Shown here one piece after another: positions 62,801-64,000 of a DNA stretch of 64,000 nt. Position 1 is the first letter of the stretch; each line of letters opens with the position of its first letter. The stretch comes from Piper betle. Its lineage: Eukaryota > Streptophyta > Magnoliopsida > Piperales > Piperaceae. Location of the stretch: assembly GCA_033002965.1 (NCBI GenBank), contig JAURVB010013578.1, positions 62,001 through 126,000 on the forward strand, given 5' to 3'. Made by a program: the position numbers and the translations under genes. The notes under the pieces were generated by a model, which made no database searches, was not told the DNA's origin, and saw nothing but the letters and a program-made list of their open reading frames with translations.

Positions 62801-63677
62801 AACTGCATAATCTGTTGCCTCTTCCACATTGGAAACATACTCCAAGCACTGATTTGAAAAGTGATCATCACGATTTGAAGTCTGATACCCAGCCTCAACA
62901 CAATTCGGCTTGTCTGAATTATGATGGTTTCCCCATATTGAGTCATAAAAAATGTTTTTTGGCATGGTTAAAATAGGGTTCTCTAAAAACATTGCACCTG
63001 CATTAAGGAGGCATTATTGCAAACTGTCCAAACATGGGGAAACTTATATAAAATTTGAACAACAAGAAATATTCCAGATAAAGAAGATTTGATAGACACA
63101 TAACACTGGATCTTCAAAATATTTCTAAAATATGCCCTACCTAAAGCATTGTTTTCAGAATCAATTGTGAAAGCGCAATGATTCGAACTATCCCAATGAT
63201 CAGGCTCTGTCATCAGAACTAAATCTCTTTCTCCAATTCTGCCAGAATCAAATACTGACATCTTACTGTCCATACATAAATCTAATTTTCTCACTTTAGC
63301 ACTTGGATGGTTGTGCTCACTAGAAATAATAACTCCAGAATGAACAGAAGAAGAATACTTGCATCTAGTGTTTCGTTTCTTTCGATTGTAAACAAAATAA
63401 AATTTCCTACTTTTAGGGGTAGCAGGAACGCTTTTGACATTGGACAAACCAGAAGATGTTGAAGGAGTTGAGTCATTTCTATAAATATCTTTTCCTTCAT
63501 TTAGTTCAGAAGTATACTGTGAGCAGTGATCAAAACAACTCTCCTCACTGTTTGATGTCTGACATCCAGTCTGAAGACAATTAGGCCAATCTGAATTTAT
63601 CTGTTTCCCACACATTGAGACAGAAAATATGGGTTTGGGCATGAGAGTGATAACCGAGTTTTGTACAATCATTGCAC
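56807..63677 (-). CDS. PHD-type zinc-finger protein gene, 3' part (8 exons)
   Basis: Exons on the minus strand: 63,677-63,141; 62,997-62,578; 62,411-62,087; 61,497-61,437; 60,930-60,809; 58,762-58,672; 57,501-57,454; 56,872-56,807 (stop TAG). All junctions are GT-AG and the phases match throughout. The protein part has two copies of a divergent repeat, then the second half of a PHD finger (ICHRC...AFHLFC...FCDRC), then a conserved C-terminal region with FQAEVPGWSGPT, GNWLQCREV, CGKWRRAPLFE, DDWDCSCC and WDPIHADCAVPQ. This combination is known from plant proteins annotated as RING/FYVE/PHD-type zinc-finger family, presumed nuclear chromatin readers of unproven function. The first exons and the start codon lie to the right of the window. 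The model is my own reading of splice sites; no transcript was available. Confidence 0.85.
57454..57501 (-). CDS. PHD gene exon g
   Basis: 48 bp, phase 0 at both ends. Codes for EISTEEVMLHLKYVKL. Duplicated at 53,450-53,497. Confidence 0.85.
57600..58671 (-). other. Intron between exons f and g, proximal part
   Basis: The part of the 1.17-kb intron (57,502-58,671) outside the duplicated arm. It contains two tandem 23-bp units at 58,326-58,371. The 95-codon plus-strand frame at 57,963-58,250 has no family resemblance and is antisense to the gene. Confidence 0.7.
58326..58371. repeat. Tandem 23-bp duplication in an intron
   Basis: ACAAAAAGAAAAGTAAGTTC followed by TCT occurs twice in direct succession. 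Confidence 0.95.
58672..58762 (-). CDS. PHD gene exon f (DDWDCSCC)
   Basis: 91 bp. Preceded by TTATCAG, followed by GTAGGA. Codes for APLFETQTDDWDCSCC, then VVWDPIHADCAVPQ. Confidence 0.82.
58763..60808 (-). other. Large intron between exons e and f
   Basis: 2,046 bp, AT-rich. Contains the 125-bp tandem repeat (59,184-59,433) and several unrecognised frames on both strands (59,610-59,988, 60,468-60,710). No transposon ends are visible. Confidence 0.7.
59184..59433. repeat. Tandem repeat, about 125-bp unit x 2
   Basis: Both units share TTCAGGTAACAAACATTAAA, AATAATTCATTATGCATAA, GTGGTTAAT and TTTGGACATTAAAAA. The second starts about 125 bp after the first. Confidence 0.9.
60809..60930 (-). 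CDS. PHD gene exon e (GNWLQC...CGKWRR)
   Basis: 122 bp. Preceded by TTTTTGCAG, followed by GTAATG. Holds GNWLQCREV and CGKWRR, spaced like the first ligands of a CW-type zinc finger. Confidence 0.8.
61437..61497 (-). CDS. PHD gene exon d
   Basis: 61 bp. Preceded by GGCAG, followed by GTAAGTA. Codes for DIDSFGQPDEIDIAESLKVH, in frame with both neighbours. Confidence 0.75.
62087..62411 (-). CDS. PHD gene exon c (PHD half-finger)
   Basis: 325 bp. Preceded by TTTCAG, followed by GTACAA. Carries ICHRC, AFHLFC and FCDRC, five of the zinc ligands of a PHD finger, then a basic KKRRPKLVLE segment and FQAEVPGWSGPT. The first Cys pair of a complete PHD finger is not in this exon. Confidence 0.83.
62578..62997 (-). 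CDS. PHD gene exon b (repeat copy 2)
   Basis: 420 bp, phase 1 at both ends, preceded by AATGCAG, followed by GTATGTG. MPKNIFYDSIWGN, EAGYQTSNRDDHF and KSYLVYHRRKQHAKC align with the motifs of exon a. Confidence 0.8.
63141..63677 (-). CDS. PHD gene exon a (first visible; repeat copy 1)
   Basis: 537 bp, phase 1 at both ends. Preceded by TATGCAG, followed by GTAGGG. It codes for a Ser/Asn-rich segment with MPKPIFSVSMCGKQ, QTGCQTSNSEESC and a basic KFYFVYNRKKRNTRC motif. The next exon repeats this pattern. Confidence 0.8.
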
Positions 63678-64000
63678 CTGCATAGAGGAGGCATCATTAT
63701 TGTATTAAACTGTCTCTTTCCTGACTAAACAACAAAACATTTAAAAAATCATAAAACTTCCTTGACAAGATATCTTTCAAGACAGGAAAAAAATCAAAAG
63801 GGAAAAAGTATCTTATGCTAAAAATGAGAAACATGGTAAAACATCTAGTGGTCTCATCAACCTGGAATTCTAGAAGCCAAAGTCGTGCTTACAAGCTATG
63901 TTAAACATGTCTTTGTAAGATTAACAGCTTGCCAACAACCAATGAAGAGCCAATAGGAATATGCCCATGAACAAGTTATACAACCTCATTTTTTAACCCC
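63678..64000 (-). other. Intron upstream of exon a
   Basis: No further exon is visible before the window ends. The remaining 5' exons must lie beyond. Confidence 0.6.

Overview
This is a window of a flowering-plant nuclear genome. The evidence is the gene with short exons and GT-AG introns at the right end, Ty3/Gypsy and Copia retrotransposon debris, nested LTRs with 5-bp target duplications, an endogenous pararetrovirus (Caulimoviridae) remnant, and long AT-rich intergenic DNA with (TA)n tracts. No bacterial-type gene, operon or CRISPR array is present. I cannot name the species.

Layout. From 1 to about 25.9 kb there is layered LTR-type repeat DNA from two related families (TGTAACACCC...GGTTTTACA and TGTAACAACCC...TTTACA). 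It includes a clean solo LTR with its target duplication (3,712-5,849), an LTR inserted in another LTR (13,874-16,561 inside a copy that resumes at 16,562), a decayed Copia gag (about 6.4-7.75 kb, minus) and an internally deleted Ty3/Gypsy pol (10.69-12.06 kb, plus). From 25,902 to 35,714 lies a giant inverted repeat: two arms of about 4.7 and 5.1 kb meet around a 17-nt loop at 30,571-30,587. Each arm carries the same Copia 3' remnant and the same LTR at the same target site. From 35.7 to 44.4 kb there are more retroelement remnants (a gypsy gag, an LTR in minus orientation), a cluster of alternating short palindromes, and a (TA)n tract of about 175 bp. From 44.4 to 50.6 kb the DNA is mostly AT-rich and featureless, apart from a GC-rich solo LTR at 48,216-49,702 flanked by GTTAC on both sides.

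The right end holds the only convincing host gene: the 3' part of a PHD-type zinc-finger gene on the minus strand (eight exons, 63,677 down to 56,807; the 5' part lies beyond the window). Two of its exons are a tandem duplication of one symmetric phase 1-1 exon. Its last two exons and 3' flank are copied in inverted orientation at 53,351-54,998, giving a second inverted repeat (arms about 1.6 kb, spacer 982 bp). The outer end of that inverted copy abuts, to the base, a broken pararetrovirus fragment (about 50.65-53.35 kb, minus). That fragment keeps the start of reverse transcriptase, part of RNase H and a downstream ORF, but has lost the catalytic core of reverse transcriptase.

The two large inverted repeats are the most interesting structures. 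Transcription through either would give long hairpin RNA, so both are candidate small-RNA loci, and the second would target the neighbouring PHD-finger gene. All identities and percentages are by-eye estimates; no alignment or database search was run.
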